64,000 bases of DNA from Timema cristinae (Eukaryota > Arthropoda > Insecta > Phasmatodea > Timematidae). The notes below the pieces were generated by a model. It saw only the letters and a list, made by a program, of their open reading frames with translations. It was not told the origin of the DNA and made no database searches. Of this stretch, positions 43,690 through 56,250 are shown piece after piece; positions within the stretch are counted from its first letter, which is position 1, and each line of letters begins with the position of its first letter. Both the position numbers and the translations under genes were made by a program. The DNA is taken from contig JBCFYV010000001.1 in the NCBI GenBank assembly GCA_039000515.1, forward strand, positions 55,475,372 to 55,539,371, read 5' to 3'.

Positions 43690-43850
43690 CTATTCCCGCA
43701 AGACCTGTCCGGTAGCTAGCGCCATCTACGGTTTCCATGATCCATCTGTTCTTGTTGGCGCGGAAGGATACGTTGGTCGGTTGTGAAGCCACGCCACGCT
43801 ACGCCTTTCACCCTCCCACCCACCATACCACAAAATAGGTTTTAGTCTTG
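43690..43850. promoter_or_regulatory. CpG-rich patch with CTCF-like and E2F-like words
   Basis: GCGCCATCTA at 43719-43728 is, on the minus strand, TAGATGGCGC, a full match to the CTCF core YAGRKGGCRS. TTGGCGCGGAA at 43755-43765 resembles an E2F site, and CCACGCC words follow. No transcript evidence is visible; treat as a candidate regulatory element. Confidence 0.35.
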
Positions 43851-44754
43851 CACTCGACAGGGCCAAGTGCCTTAAGACATGACAATGCCATTAGAAAAGA
43901 AATCAATATAAAATGCTTATCTGAAACCCTTATCAGCGGTCATAAATACCAAGATGTCATTCTCACAATATAATTAATTGCAAGTGATAGGGAAGTTTGA
44001 GGTTTTAATCCATTGGCCCTGAAAGATAGCAGTCCACACTGTTAATTGCACCATGTCCCTATATTTCAAGTCAAGCCAAAGTCATAGTGGAACCCAGCAA
44101 GATAAGTTTTCTAAATTTTCCTTTCCGTGTGGATCGGAGTGTAGTTCCTTTAAATAACCTTCCTCGTCCTAATAGTTTGGATTAGCCGTTAAAAGTCATG
44201 GTGTGGCGACTTTTTTTAAAAGTGTTCTTTAGAACATTTGACACAACTGGCTCATTTATTTAGTCAAGGACTATACCAGGTAGTCAGCTATTAAGCCCGG
44301 GTTAATGATCTTGGCAGATTTTAGGAATAGAGGACGTATTCAGCCAGTGTTGGAAAGTTATCACCGCTAAGACTAGAAATGTTTGCATTAATCCTAGAAG
44401 GAAGGGTTGACGCTATCAGGCCTCAACTTCCTCTACCCCATCCTCTCCTCCCTCTTTATCCTCATCAAGACTAACAGGCTTGAAATGAGGAGAGATGAAT
44501 GATGAATGGAGTGTGAACAACCTGAGAAAACCGGGGAAGGACTGCTACTTCCGTGGTCTCGTCCTGTTGGCGTGCTAGCTCCATTGAACACGCTACAACG
44601 AGAATAAATAAAGAACGTATGCGTAGCGAACCAATTGCACCAAATATCTGCTGCAGTATTTCTCAAATTGGGATTCTAGGACCACTGGTGGGCCGAGCTG
44701 GACCATCAAGTATTATGCAAGATTCCAGAGAGTTAAGTAAGAAATAATTTTTTT
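43851..44754. other. Interval without recognised genes
   Basis: Mixed composition; opposite-strand frames near 44433-44747 overlap each other and show no domain. Confidence 0.4.
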
Positions 44755-44977
44755 TAGCACCATATATTACTACCTGTACAGGTTATAAGCATATGAAAGG
44801 TATTTATTACGCCAATAAATCAGGGAAAATGAAGGATGAACTTAAAGAATGTGTACCCACATTTGTGTGGAGGGAAAATGGAAAAAAAAAATTGTGTGTG
44901 GGGGGGAGGGGGGGGACACCCTCAGTATATACGACCGTGATTCTAACTCTGATCTCCCTATCATCGACAGTCTAGTT
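44755..44977 (-). mobile_element. SINE-C interrupted by the autonomous hAT
   Basis: On the minus strand the 3' module (plus CTGTACAGGTTATAAGC), body (plus ATTTGTGTGGAGGGAAAATG) and B box are present. It stops at GTCTAGTT, where the hAT end begins, so the rest of the head is missing. A long G-run sits inside it. Confidence 0.8.
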
Positions 44978-47290
44978 CAGTGGTTACCAACCTTTTGTGG
45001 CCCATCTCCCCTTTTTGGAGTTTAACTAACACCTATCGCCCCCTTTTCATTTTCATTGTATGCCTTATTTTAATTTGAAGTAAAGTGTAAATAATAAAGC
45101 AGTTTTATTATTTTAAACAATTTTATTACCGTATATAAAAACAGACAAAGCAGTTTTATCCGGTCACTCTTAAATAAAATAGAAAAAAAAAGTATATTTT
45201 TTACAGATTATTTTAAGAACAAAGAAGTGAAATAATTAACTAAGATCATTGACGTACATTTAAAAAACAGGAGCACATGTTTTCATTTTTATATTGGAAT
45301 CTGGAAAAATTAAGAAAGTTGACAGTTAAAATTTGAAAAAATAAATGAAAGTTTGAAAATGTTGTTATTGTTTTATTTTACCTTTTCAATGGCTGCCTTG
45401 TCCTCGGTCGATTTCAGTTAAAGCTTGAATATCCGGCTTTATGTTTGTCAAGTTCAGGCGCAAATCTCCTTTGAGGCAAATGTCCAACTTATTTCTTTGT
45501 TTTGTGAGGAGCTGGACAACAGAACTAAATCCTTTTTCAACTAAATATGTTGACGGGAACGAGATGAGAAGTGGTTCAGTTATTCCCCACAGTTGTGGTT
45601 ATGTGTCCATAAGCTTCACACAGACTAACTCGTAACCGCTCTGCTTGAAAATGATTTTCGCCTCACAGTCATACTTAAGATCTAGAAACTCTGTCTGCAA
45701 AGAGTTATCAAGCTTATCCACAGCTTCAAACGAGAATGGATCTAGAATCCAATCAGGAATTTGTAACTTGGTCAAATCTTCAAATCTTGATTCCATGTCA
45801 GTTTTTATCTGGTCAAGGTGATCAGTAAAAATTAGGATTTAGTCTTCTGGGAGTTCAAGAGTCTCGTTATCAGACACTGAACACTTTTTAAGTGTTGGAA
45901 ACTGAATCAGCTCTTTACGGCCAATATTTACCTTATGAATATCAAACTTGTCGATGAATGATGAAATAATTCCTTTGGCCTTGATAAGGTTCATCTTGTT
46001 TCCTTGAAGCCTTATATTGACTTCGTTCATTTTTTCAAAAATATCTGTAAGGTATGCAAGTTCCAACTTGCGTTACTTCAAATTCTCACTTAAAACAGAA
46101 TCAGACGTGTCGAGAAAATCAGTAACCGTGTCAAATAATTCGAAGAAATGGCGCAAACAATTTCCTTTGGAAAGACACCTACCGGCCGTATGTAGAAGCA
46201 ATCGTTCGAATTCCTCATCATTTTCATGGCAAATTTGTCGGAACAGACGGTCATTGAGGGAATTAGCTTTGATCTTGTTGACACCAGTAATAACCAGTTG
46301 TAGGGTTCCATGCAGGATACCACTCAATTTTTTTGCATTTAAGTGTTGACGATGAATGACACAGTGAATAGTGATGACCTCTGGCACTACTTTCTTAAGG
46401 TTGGCTAGAAACCCAGCATCACGACTTGACATGGCAGGAGCACCGTCTGTTGCGCAAGCACTCACGTTTGTTAGGGGAATCTCTTTTTCCTCAAAATAAT
46501 CTTGCACCACTTTAAAAATCAACGATACCCTCGTATCAGTGATCAAAGTTCCAGCAAACAACATTTCCTCGGTAATTTCCTTTTGTTCATTGATAAACCT
46601 CACATAAGCTAATAAAATTGCTTTGTTATCAATCACAGTTGATTAATCAATCTGCAATGCAAAATTACTTTATTTCAACAAATTGGTGAGTTTGGATTCA
46701 ACGTCCGTGGCCATCTCGTCAATTCGCCTGGAAACATTATTGTTGCTCAAAGGAACCGATTGACTTATCTTATTACTAGGGCCCTCACCTAGCATGATTT
46801 CAACAATTTTTTTGTTAGCTGGTAAAACAAGAGTTTTGCCAATTGTGTGAGGTTTATCACATTTAGCGATCAGTAAAGACAACTCGTAAGAATCAAGAAG
46901 ACCTTTGTCAAGATCTGTTGCTCGTTTTTTAGATAATTCACTCACATTAGGCCGTTTAACAGCTTTAGCTTTGAGGTGTTGAAAATAACTAAGTTCTTTA
47001 CTCACTTTATCACTGTGTACTCTTGATAAATGATCTTTCATTCGCGAAGGTTTCATGGCTTCATTACTAGTAAATATTTTTTCGCACAAAAGACAATGTG
47101 TAAACTGCATATTTTGCGGTGACGCGATAAAACTGAATTTTAAATACTCATCTGCGTATTGACGACACTTTTTCTTTTTTGAATCCATTGTGCATGAACT
47201 TCTACACCTCAAATCAAATTCATAAAAACAGAAAAGACACGCACAAAAACTGATGGTGAGGAACACAAAGGCTAGTGAAGACTGAAGACG
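44978..47290 (-). mobile_element. BED-finger hAT element, inactive
   Basis: The 3' terminal end lies at 44978 on the plus strand (CAGTGGTTACCAACCTTTTG, GGCCCATCTCCCC), preceded by GTCTAGTT, which fits an 8-bp TA-centred target. A dead transposase fills 45386-47188 on the minus strand, leaving about 400 bp of 3' non-coding sequence. The matching 5' terminal repeat was not found near 47.2-47.6 kb, so that end is approximate and may be deleted. Confidence 0.75.
45386..47188 (-). pseudogene. hAT transposase, ZBED5-like, five in-frame stops
   Basis: The reading frame runs 600 codons from the ATG at 47188 (MDSKKKKCRQY) to a TGA at 45386. It holds a BED zinc finger with C32, C35, H53 and H58 (CLLC ... 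HLSRVH). The first catalytic Asp lies in FALQID-stop-ST, where the stop replaces the Glu of the usual DEST. The second Asp is in CATDGAPAM. The C-terminal hAT dimerisation region is LLISFPSTYLVEKGFSSV followed by LLTKQRNKLDIC. The architecture and length match ZBED5-type domesticated or transposon proteins. Five in-frame TAA codons (173, 182, 372, 450, 530) interrupt it, but there is no frameshift. The longest open piece (46670-47401) adds 71 codons upstream of the ATG that do not look like protein. It is inactive unless stops are read through. Confidence 0.92.
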
Positions 47291-47584
47291 AATGTAGGTC
47301 AATGGCAAGTGTGTTGTGATGGCAGGAGGGGGAGGGGATTGAGTCACCAGTTGGGGTGGGGGTGCAGGAAATACGACCGTACTAACAGACATTAGCCACA
47401 ATTAAAGATATTGAGGTTCGAATCCCGGTGTGCATGCCGTCTAATTTTCAGGCTCATCCAACTCTGGTGGGAAGGGAATCGAATCCCCAGCGGTGTAAAC
47501 TGTAGGTATTTCTCCCTCAGGAACATTTTTCTTAATCATCTCTACCGCACGTTTTGCCAGAAAGGGTACGTGTCTCTCATATAG

Positions 47585-47753
47585 TTATGGCAGGGGGAGG
47601 TCGTGGGTTCGAATCTTGCTTGGGTGAATTGGGGATGGTTTTCTACTCTCCCTTACTCCACGTGAATGCTGGAACATTTCTACCTTACTCCTTCGGTCCA
47701 TGACGGATACCTACATCCACGCATGTCGCCGGACGGTACCAAAAAAACAATTT
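47585..47753 (+). mobile_element. Family K SINE-like sequence
   Basis: B box GTGGGTTCGAATCTTGCTTG followed by GGTGAATTGGGGATGGTTTT and CTACTCTCCC, the same style as the B/C body, then an unrelated 3' part. Another B-box-like word, GAGGTTCGAATCCCGGTG, lies at 47411-47428. Confidence 0.45.
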
Positions 47754-47859
47754 TAGTATACTTTTGTGGTGGGGGATTGAGGCCCCCTAACTGAGGATTC
47801 CGAGGCCCCTGATTGTGCTTAATTAGAGCTGTGTCAATGCTGTCTAATTGTGAAAAAAA

Positions 47860-49155
47860 CCTTTTATTACATAGGGGGTTGCGACATTGCGATGACTAGC
47901 TGCAACATCACTGGGAAATAACCCATTGCCGAGGGGAGGGTTTCCAGAGTCAATTACCTAGCTCACAGTTTCAAGGTCACGATCTATTCTTGTCCTGTTG
48001 TCCGGAAAAACTTGTGCCTGTCATCAGGTACAACCCATTACCAAATAGGGGGTTGCGTCATTGCGATGACGACACCGGGAAAACCCATTACCACATAAGG
48101 GGTTACGACACATACCTCTAAGGAGGGGAAGTGAGGAGAAGTGAAAGGGGTCTCAAGGTAGGGGAACAATTTATCAGACTCTACCCCTAATGGTCGTCAG
48201 GAGAGGTTTGTGCTGTTTGTTCCGGGAAGTGAAAGGCCGTCCAACAGAGTTAGGGAGAAGTCAGTGTAACCTAGTTTGTTCTGTGCCGTGTCGATGCTAG
48301 GAGGGTGGGGAGTGAAGGAAAAGTGAAAGGGATTTTATGGCCGTGATACGCTGTCAGTTGCTAGGTGGTCACACTCTTTGTTAAGCAGCCGAGCAGAGAA
48401 GATGGTCCCAACGTTCACTAACAATGCTGAGGGAGGAGCGCCGTGGACTGCACGCCAATAAATAAATAAAAAACTCAACGTCCCATCCCAATCCTACCCA
48501 GACATAAATAACCAATGAGAACAAATAAAAAAAAGCTATGATCATACATAAAATCAAATAAAAAAGCAACAAGTATACATAAAAAAACAAGTAAAACAAG
48601 AAAATACAAGTACCATCATGTTTGAAAAGAGAACCAACATGTCTGGAAAGGGGGTCAATAGGAGGGATGGGGGTTAGAAGGAGGAGGGGAGAGGGGTAAA
48701 ACCAACAGTCAATCAGATAGCGACGAGGCGTGGTCAAGTAATCAAATTCAACCAATCAGAGCAAAGTCAAGGTCGTGATCTATTCCTGTAATGCCAAGCC
48801 GCCAAACTGGTGCCAGGTATGAGTCATCAGGTTTGCGACAGTGCGATGACGTCATCGGGAAAACCCTTGGCCAGGGGGAGGGGTACTAGGGTCAAAGACC
48901 TCATGTACTAGCTCAAGGTTTCAAGGTCAAGATCTATTCCTGTCTTGACTCGTCTTGTAGAACTGCCAAACTGGTGCCAGGTATGAATCATCAAGATTGC
49001 GACAGTGCGATGGCCTCATCGGGAAAACCTATCGCAAAGGAGGAGGGTTACCAGGGTCAATGACCTCATGTACTAGCTCACGGTTTCAAGGTCAAGATCT
49101 ATTCCTGTCTTGACTCATATTGTCGAACCGCCAAACTGGCGCCAGGTATGAGGTA
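47860..49155. repeat. Array of 164-165-bp repeats, partly degenerate
   Basis: GCCAAACTGG recurs at 48801, 48965 and 49130, a period of 164-165 bp, with shared words GCGACAGTGCGATG, TCATCGGGAAAACC, TCAAGGTCAAGATCTATTCC and GTGCCAGGTATGA. More diverged units with TTGCGATGAC occur at 47879 and 48052. The middle, about 48120-48760, is not clearly repeat and contains a 124-codon minus-strand frame of low-complexity hydrophobic sequence that I do not accept as a gene. Confidence 0.75.
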
Positions 49156-50349
49156 AATAATATGTTATATCCAAAGATTCATTGTTTATACAGTAGTTAC
49201 TTGTTCTACTCTTTCAAAACCAAAGATGGATCATCCTATAATTTTAAGCATTGCCCAAACGGCAACGTGATCTTGTAAGCTAATCCTATTTTCTAACGTC
49301 CTTTGATGGTGGGTATTCGATTAGTTCCCAATCAGTATTAATATATGATTGAGGACTAAACTATAACTTGATTTTATTATGAATGTACCTTTTAAGAAAC
49401 CAAAACTTTCTTGCAATATATATGTACATGTAACAATATACCTAGTTACATTTTCTTTAGGTATTCATAGCATTTATTAATGGTGGCAAATGCATATTAC
49501 ACGAATTGACGAATGAATACACGAACATAGATCTAGTAATTTTCTATAGCTGTCAAATATGTCACTTCATAAACAAATTGGGCTATAAATATTAAAGCTA
49601 ACCATATAATTTAAAAAAATCAGAATTATATACTATTTGAATTCAGTTTTTCTTCCCTTTTTTCATATTTATAAATTAATCAGTAAAGACATCATTTGCT
49701 AAATTTATGTTAGTGAAAAAAACACAAGAAAAGGTGCTCAAAGAAAAGGACCTATTTTAGAACAGTTACTAGGATTTAAAAAAGAAAATAATCACTTAAC
49801 GTTCTTCACAGGAAGAGAAATATACCAAAAGTAAGTAGCTACAATTATTGTGAATGTCTAAAACATTTTAATCAACATCAACTTCAAGAGAATGGAAAAG
49901 GTTAATCCTATTTTAAGACCCATATCTATAAAAAAAACTATAAATATAACTGGCCTATAAAGGATAATAAATAATTTTAAAACAAAGATAGGCAATATAT
50001 TTAAATACAGTTTAAAGTTCTAGCATATATATAGTTTGTAAAGTTTACCTTTGAACACTTAAAATTATAAATAAAAAAAGGTCAAGTAGCTAAATAAAGA
50101 TACAATATTTAGCTATTTTTTATTCATATAATTAATTCACCTTTTCCTACTGACTCCTCTTCAAAAGACTCTGTATTTAAAAGGTACGGTTTAATTTCAT
50201 AAAATGGACTCAATTATTTAAAGTATTTTGTAGTTGCTTTGAGAAAGTCTCCTTCGCTGTCTGAATTTATTTTTTCAATGTACACGTATAACTCATGTTT
50301 TTCTCTTTTTAAAATACTTTGAAAAATCCTTTGACGACGAACCAAGCAA

Positions 50350-50352
<3 letters not shown>
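49156..50352. other. AT-rich interval, nothing recognised
   Basis: No gene or defined repeat seen. Confidence 0.5.

Positions 50353-50392
<40 letters not shown>
50353..50392. repeat. (AT)n microsatellite
   Basis: About 38 bp of AT dinucleotides; the Tyr/Ile-rich frame crossing it is an artefact. Confidence 0.95.
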
Positions 50393-50396
<4 letters not shown>

Positions 50397-50631
50397 AAAT
50401 ATGCACAAGTATTTTCTATGTGTAGAAAAAAATACGGGACTCGTTTGATGAAAATAGGTTGAGTTAGGGGAGAGTAGAGAATCTCTTAAGGGGATAATAT
50501 TCACCTCTTTTGGTAAGTTTTATTTGATTAGAAAGAGTCAGCTTACATTCCGTAGCCCCTAAAAAAATAAAAAATGATGAGCTCCTGGGAAAAAGGAACA
50601 ACAATTTCCCAACTTGTAAAAGTGTCGTTCA

Positions 50632-50702
50632 TTGTGGGGAACAAAACCAATACCCTTAACTCAGTAGGAAAACACGCTACCAGCTGAACTAAGGAGTCCT
50701 AC
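50632..50702 (-). mobile_element. Family I tRNA-like relic
   Basis: The minus strand reads GGACTCCTTAGTTCAGCTGG (A box) ... GGTATTGGTTTTGTTCCCC (decayed B box). The spacing is that of a tRNA, but the B box lacks the CG and no clean cloverleaf forms, so it is a pseudo-tRNA or SINE head. Confidence 0.5.
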
Positions 50703-52744
50703 ATTGCTAAATGAAATCAATAAACATCGTCATTATCTATTTTCCCACGTGCAAAGGTCGATTAAAAAAGTATTTAAAACAACGTTCTAAAACACAATAT
50801 CTTTAAACATCTGTGTCTATTATAAATGATTATAGCACATTTGGTCACACGTCTTGCAAGATATTTGCCCCTTCATTTTCTCCTATTTAGCCTAAAAATA
50901 TAAAAATTATAATTGGACTGTTTGTTGCGAAAATAAGTTTTTCGTCGTTTGAAGTCAGGTTTTCTGGTAAATACCATTTACGTACTAGCACGTGCTTGAT
51001 GGCCGATAATGGCTCCACTATAAGGTAAGACCTGACCTCAGCAAAGAAGAAAAAACCATTTATAAAATCGTCGGTGCTCTTTTACTCAAAGTAACTAAGA
51101 AAGTCTTATGTGTATTGCGAAATATAAAAACAATGTTCAGTACTATACGTAATGTTTTTTAGTGCGAGTGTTTTTATGTCTAATACAAGATTGTTTTTGT
51201 TGTAGAAAATATATAAAGAGTGCAGCCGGACGTTTAACTTAATAGTTTGATATAGTTTTGATATCGGTTTATCTGCACGAATTATTGGAACATATTTAAA
51301 TATTCTTGAAATTTAAATTTTGGCATGCTTATAGGTATTGACATAAAAATATTCTATAGAAAAGTCTTAACAAAGATTAAAATAGTTTTAAAATTCTTCA
51401 CAAGTGAAATTATTTGGGAAAATGTAAAATGATGACATTAACTTGAAGGAAATATTTTGTCTTTAGCTATTGTTATATAATTCTATGTTTCAAGAAGATA
51501 ACAAACACGTTCTAATGGCACACTCAAACTTTGATTTAACTCTCAACGTAGCACATATGCAACACAATAAAAAATACTTATTTAGTTGTTAATTTATATA
51601 TAAAAAAAAGTTTTCCCTCTTAATCAACAATCAATATTACAACCATCAATATTTTTTAATTCTATTAAATATATCATAAAATGAAAGGTTAATATAAAAA
51701 AAATTAAAATGGTGGATTTAAAATAGTGGATCTAATAAGGCCCAAAATTTTGAAAATGTATCATATCCTTTCTCTACAATATACTGTTTCAGTTATATTA
51801 TGTAGCTTTCATTTATTTAAACTCTATAATAACCAGTTAGTCGTACAATGTTACTCTTATTTGTAATTAACTAGCACCAATAATTGAGCGTACATATATT
51901 GTGTATAGAGAAATTATAACTTAATTTTCAAAATAAATTTCAGCTTTTAACACAAAAGTTATATAAAAAGTGGCTACACAGATGTTAAATCAATTAAATT
52001 CAACTTTTATTATAATTATATTATATATATTATAAGTACTGTACATTACAAAAGTTACTTTTTAGAATATTGGTGATTGAAGTTTGATTCCAACCTTAAC
52101 GTCTTTCTCTTGCTTTGAGCTTACGCCAATAGCACGTTATATATACGTCAGATAAAATGTAATGTTGGCTAATCTGGACTCTACTGTAAAGTAAAAGTAA
52201 AGTATTGATATTTTTACCATAACCTTGGTAATTTACTTACTGTAACAGATTGAGATCTTTTTCCTGGACATAATCTCCTCAAATCTATTGCTCTTGGTTG
52301 TAAGAAATAAAAATGTATATCTACTCTTAGTGGATATTTGATTAGATCGAGTCAAGGATCCCTTACTAAACTTTTGTCACGTTTTTGTTCTGTACGCCTC
52401 GAGTGTTTTTTTTTTGTAAAGTATGCACTAGATACAGATTTAGCCTTGACCATCTAAAAGTTGACCCAGGTCTGTCTATTTGGAAGAAGGAATAGGGAGA
52501 CCTGATTAAAGACCAAAAAGATACCTTATTGACCTCATCGGCATAAACTTCAAAAGAAGAACTGAAACCTTACTAACAATCTTTTTTTTTTTTCATATGT
52601 GTGTGCTCATCGTTATTATTACGTTGACGGCCAAAGTTCATGTCTCTCCATCTCTCTTTTTTTTATAATTAAAAACTAAAACTTCGCTTTTGTTCTTATT
52701 TGGATGAAGTGTATAGTTGGTTTTACAAAAAAATTATACCTAGC
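50703..52744. other. AT-rich interval, nothing recognised
   Basis: About 2 kb without a recognised repeat copy or exon. Confidence 0.5.
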
Positions 52745-53092
<348 letters not shown>

Positions 53093-53363
53093 AGCGCCGC
53101 GTCTTGCTAGGCTACCCATTCGGGTTATACGCACTTACGCTAATGTGTAATGGTAGGGCGATTGTGAGATGAAATGAAGGACCTACAGTTTAACGTGGAA
53201 TCCGAACCACGGTGGAGGCCTGGCATTCCCCACATTCACAAGATGTCTTGTCAGAGGTGAAGGAAGGGTTTGGTAATCAGATAAATCTTTGCCGGGACCG
53301 AGGATTGAACCCCGGCCGCCAGCATAGAAGTCTGACACCTTACCCCTAGACCACCAGGTCACC
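53093..53363 (-). mobile_element. SINE-A, full length
   Basis: Complete minus-strand SINE-A. In the 3' module a GGCTA insertion (plus TTGCTAGGCTACCCATTCGG) separates TACTA from CCC. No TSD could be assigned because of the huge tail. Confidence 0.94.
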
Positions 53364-53544
53364 AATTTTAATACATCCATATTAACTCACCAAGTATTTA
53401 TTTATGTATATCATGTCTTATTTATTAATTTAATTTGTTGTCAGGGATACATCTTCAATCTAATTCGAGAATTATCGCTAATTTTAATAAATGAAGTTAA
53501 TTTTCGCCAACCTGTATCTATGTACTTTACTTCTCGTTTACCGT

Positions 53545-53704
53545 GAAATATTTACCATGAATGTTCCACTATGGAATAGCTTATATGATAAGGGCATGGT
53601 GTAACCCATCAAGGTAAGACTGATACCATTCAGAATAAATTAAGTGTACACTCCATTTACATTGAAAGATGGCGTTCTTAACTTGGTGGATTATATTAAG
53701 TCTT
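53545..53704. mobile_element. Family G element, second copy
   Basis: The CTATGGAATAGC to CATCAAGGTAAGACTG region matches 10.1 kb. In addition, 53595-53619 and 53675-53697 form an imperfect inverted repeat (TGTAACCCATCAAGGTAAGA against TCTTAACTTGGTGGATTATA). Confidence 0.5.
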
Positions 53705-53783
53705 TGTCTTGTAAGCTACAGGATAGTGTAACCATGTTATGTAAGTTTGCTACATTTAATTTTAAACTAAATATTTCTTACAG

Positions 53784-53877
53784 TATCATATTCTGAAAAT
53801 TGATAAATTACACTTGGACACGGGAATCGACCCAGTCCCGTGTCCAGGTGTCATTTTTCAATTTTCAGAATATGATA
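53784..53877. mobile_element. Family D 3' part as an inverted duplication (hairpin)
   Basis: Arms of about 42 bp (53784-53825 and 53836-53877) face each other around ATCGACCCAG. The arm words TTCTGAAAATTGATAAATTA and TTGGACACGGGA are the terminal segment of family D (compare 22490-22520). The rest of a D-like copy seems to follow to about 53960. Confidence 0.75.
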
Positions 53878-53959
53878 TCTAAATGGTGCTAGCCTCACTA
53901 AAATGCATAGATGATAGCTTCGGCTATCTGATTCATTTCTTATAGTGATTTTGACCAAT

Positions 53960-55195
53960 ACTTTTTTAAAACTCTTAAAATAATATTAATCCTATTAATA
54001 GTTTATAAAATACATATTATTTTAAATATGAATCTAAATTAAAGATAGTGAAAAAATGTTTGACTATTGTTGGGATCCATGCGGCTGAGTTTATAAAAGT
54101 CTTAAGGCACTCCAGATATATTTCCGTTTGATTTTAAAGTAATTTAATATTGATTATTTGTTTTTATTACTATCAGAATATTAAAATTAATTTTGATAAG
54201 GCAAAGTGTGTAGAGTGTTAATTAGTGAAATATAGATTATTATTATTATTATTATTATTATATGAATAAATATATTATTATAATATTTAATGATATAATA
54301 TTCTTAAAGATCATTCTGTAAGTTTTATATTTATGTATGATTGTATTTATAAAAAGCATCTTTAGTACAAAAAACAAATTAGAGACAAGTTTGGAATAAC
54401 AAATTATTTAATATATTCTGATAAATAAATTAACATGACCCAATTTGAAGCAAATCTCCCTCAAATTATCAATTATTAATTGACATAAGCCCCTATTACA
54501 CGGGGGGAAAAAAGCCCCAATATTTATAAGTATTTTCAATCATCGCACGAATTATTGTCAAACTTATAACAATGGTAATTACGAATCAATTAGTTGGACG
54601 TTACACCTGTCATAATGTCTTTGATCAAACATAGCTATTGGTGTGATAACTAAGCTAATTTAGCACGATTAAATGCTCGATAGTAATTACCAAACTACGT
54701 ATGATGACTATTCATTATTACTATCTACCTGGCGTTATTTACATAACGTGGACACCTCACTGATTATTGAATATCGTTCTATCATAAACACACATTTTTA
54801 TTAATTGCCAAATTAATGGTTTGAATTAGTTACTATCTGCTTCACAAAAAATATACACATTTTATTGTAATAATATTGTCTGATCAAACCAAACAATATT
54901 AATTTATTCGCTAATAATTTAATTTAATTATGCAGTTAATGTAATCAATATTCTATTTATTACTATGATTAACATTTGATAGTACATTAAAATTACTCTA
55001 GCAAAGTTCAACAATTCTAATATTTTAAAACTCTGGTAAATTTAAGGATCCTCGCTTAAGAATTAACGATTAATATGAAATATCTATATTTTTATTGAAA
55101 AATAAATCAACAATGATTATTACAGACTAAACAAATTGGTTTTACTGGAACTATAGTATTGGAGTTATAAATTTAATTTATTACATAAATGTTTC
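53960..55195. other. AT-rich interval, nothing recognised
   Basis: Contains a short (ATT)n tract at about 54238-54260. No gene or defined repeat. Confidence 0.5.
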
Positions 55196-55199
55196 TTCT

Positions 55200-55612
55200 T
55201 AAATAAACACCTTGAAAGTTGGTTTGATGTGATTTCTATCCATCCGATGCTGGGCATGTACCCAACTCTTCAGCTGGATAGTGCTACCTGCACCATCTGG
55301 TAGAAATACTTTATACTAGAGGAACTCAGAGGGTGCGGTGGCTCCCCGTTGCCTTTCACACTGAATTTATATGAGCGAGCTCGAAAGGTCCCACCAATTT
55401 GCCGGGAAAGGTATTTTTACATTGCTTCCCTGTTTATTTTACAAGTTATAGGTCTAATCATTATGGGACCGATGGCCTTACTTGCCCTCCTAAAGAAGTT
55501 ATAACACGTTTGTATTTTTACTACCGAAGAAAAGTCCATCTAGCTCAGCTGGGTTCGAACCATCAAACATTGAGACCTGAGTCGAGCAATCTACCTCAAG
55601 GCTACTGAGATC
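55200..55612 (-). mobile_element. Family H retroposon-like sequence
   Basis: The minus strand begins with a Leu-type tRNA-like head (TCAGTAGCCTTGAGGTAGAT ... GATGGTTCGAACCCAGCTGA). A GC-richer body of about 340 nt, including plus-strand ATGCTGGGCATGTACCCAAC and GGTGCGGTGGCTCCCCGTTG, lies behind it. Only one copy is in the window. Confidence 0.45.
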
Positions 55613-55734
55613 AACACCATGACAATACTACTACTTAATTAAGAAGATTAGCCAATTGGCTAGCAATAAATAATCCTATTTGCAGCCTATTTTGTAAAGT
55701 CATGGTAGGATACTGATTTTATTTAATAATCTTT

Positions 55735-56010
55735 AGGTGACCTGGTGGTCTTGGGGTAAGGTGTCAGAGTTCTGTGCTGGCGGCCGGGGTTCAATCCTCG
55801 GTCCCGGCACAGATTTATCTGATTACCAAACCCTTACTTCACCTCTGACAATACATCTTGTGAATGTGGGAATGCCAGGCCTCCACCGTGGTTCGGATTC
55901 CACGTTAAACTGTAGGTCCTCCATTTCATCTCACCATCACCCTACCATTACACATGAGCATAAGTGCGTATAACCCGAATGGGTAATAAGACGCGGTGCT
56001 AATAATAATA
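55735..56010 (+). mobile_element. SINE-A, full length, 14-bp TSD
   Basis: Complete SINE-A. The TSD ATTTAATAATCTTT is perfect at 55721-55734 and 56011-56024, the longest in the window. The 78-codon plus-strand frame is SINE translation. Confidence 0.97.
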
Positions 56011-56024
56011 ATTTAATAATCTTT

Positions 56025-56213
56025 GATTCAATCGCGAATGTTAAAAAATAAAATACGTGAGATATATATTTATTTTGTTGTATTTGTGTTATGAAAAAAA
56101 AAAACTTTGTCAGAAGATACGCATTAAAACACTTCTTTAATCATTTGAGCCATGTTGATGCCCAAAGTTTACACAAAATCTCACACTCACATACTCGGCG
56201 AGTTATTTTCCCA

Positions 56214-56250
<37 letters not shown>

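Noticed and set aside
48381..48755. 124-codon minus-strand frame
   Set aside because: Hydrophobic low-complexity sequence (Phe/Tyr/Leu runs) from A-rich DNA within the repeat array; no domain recognised.
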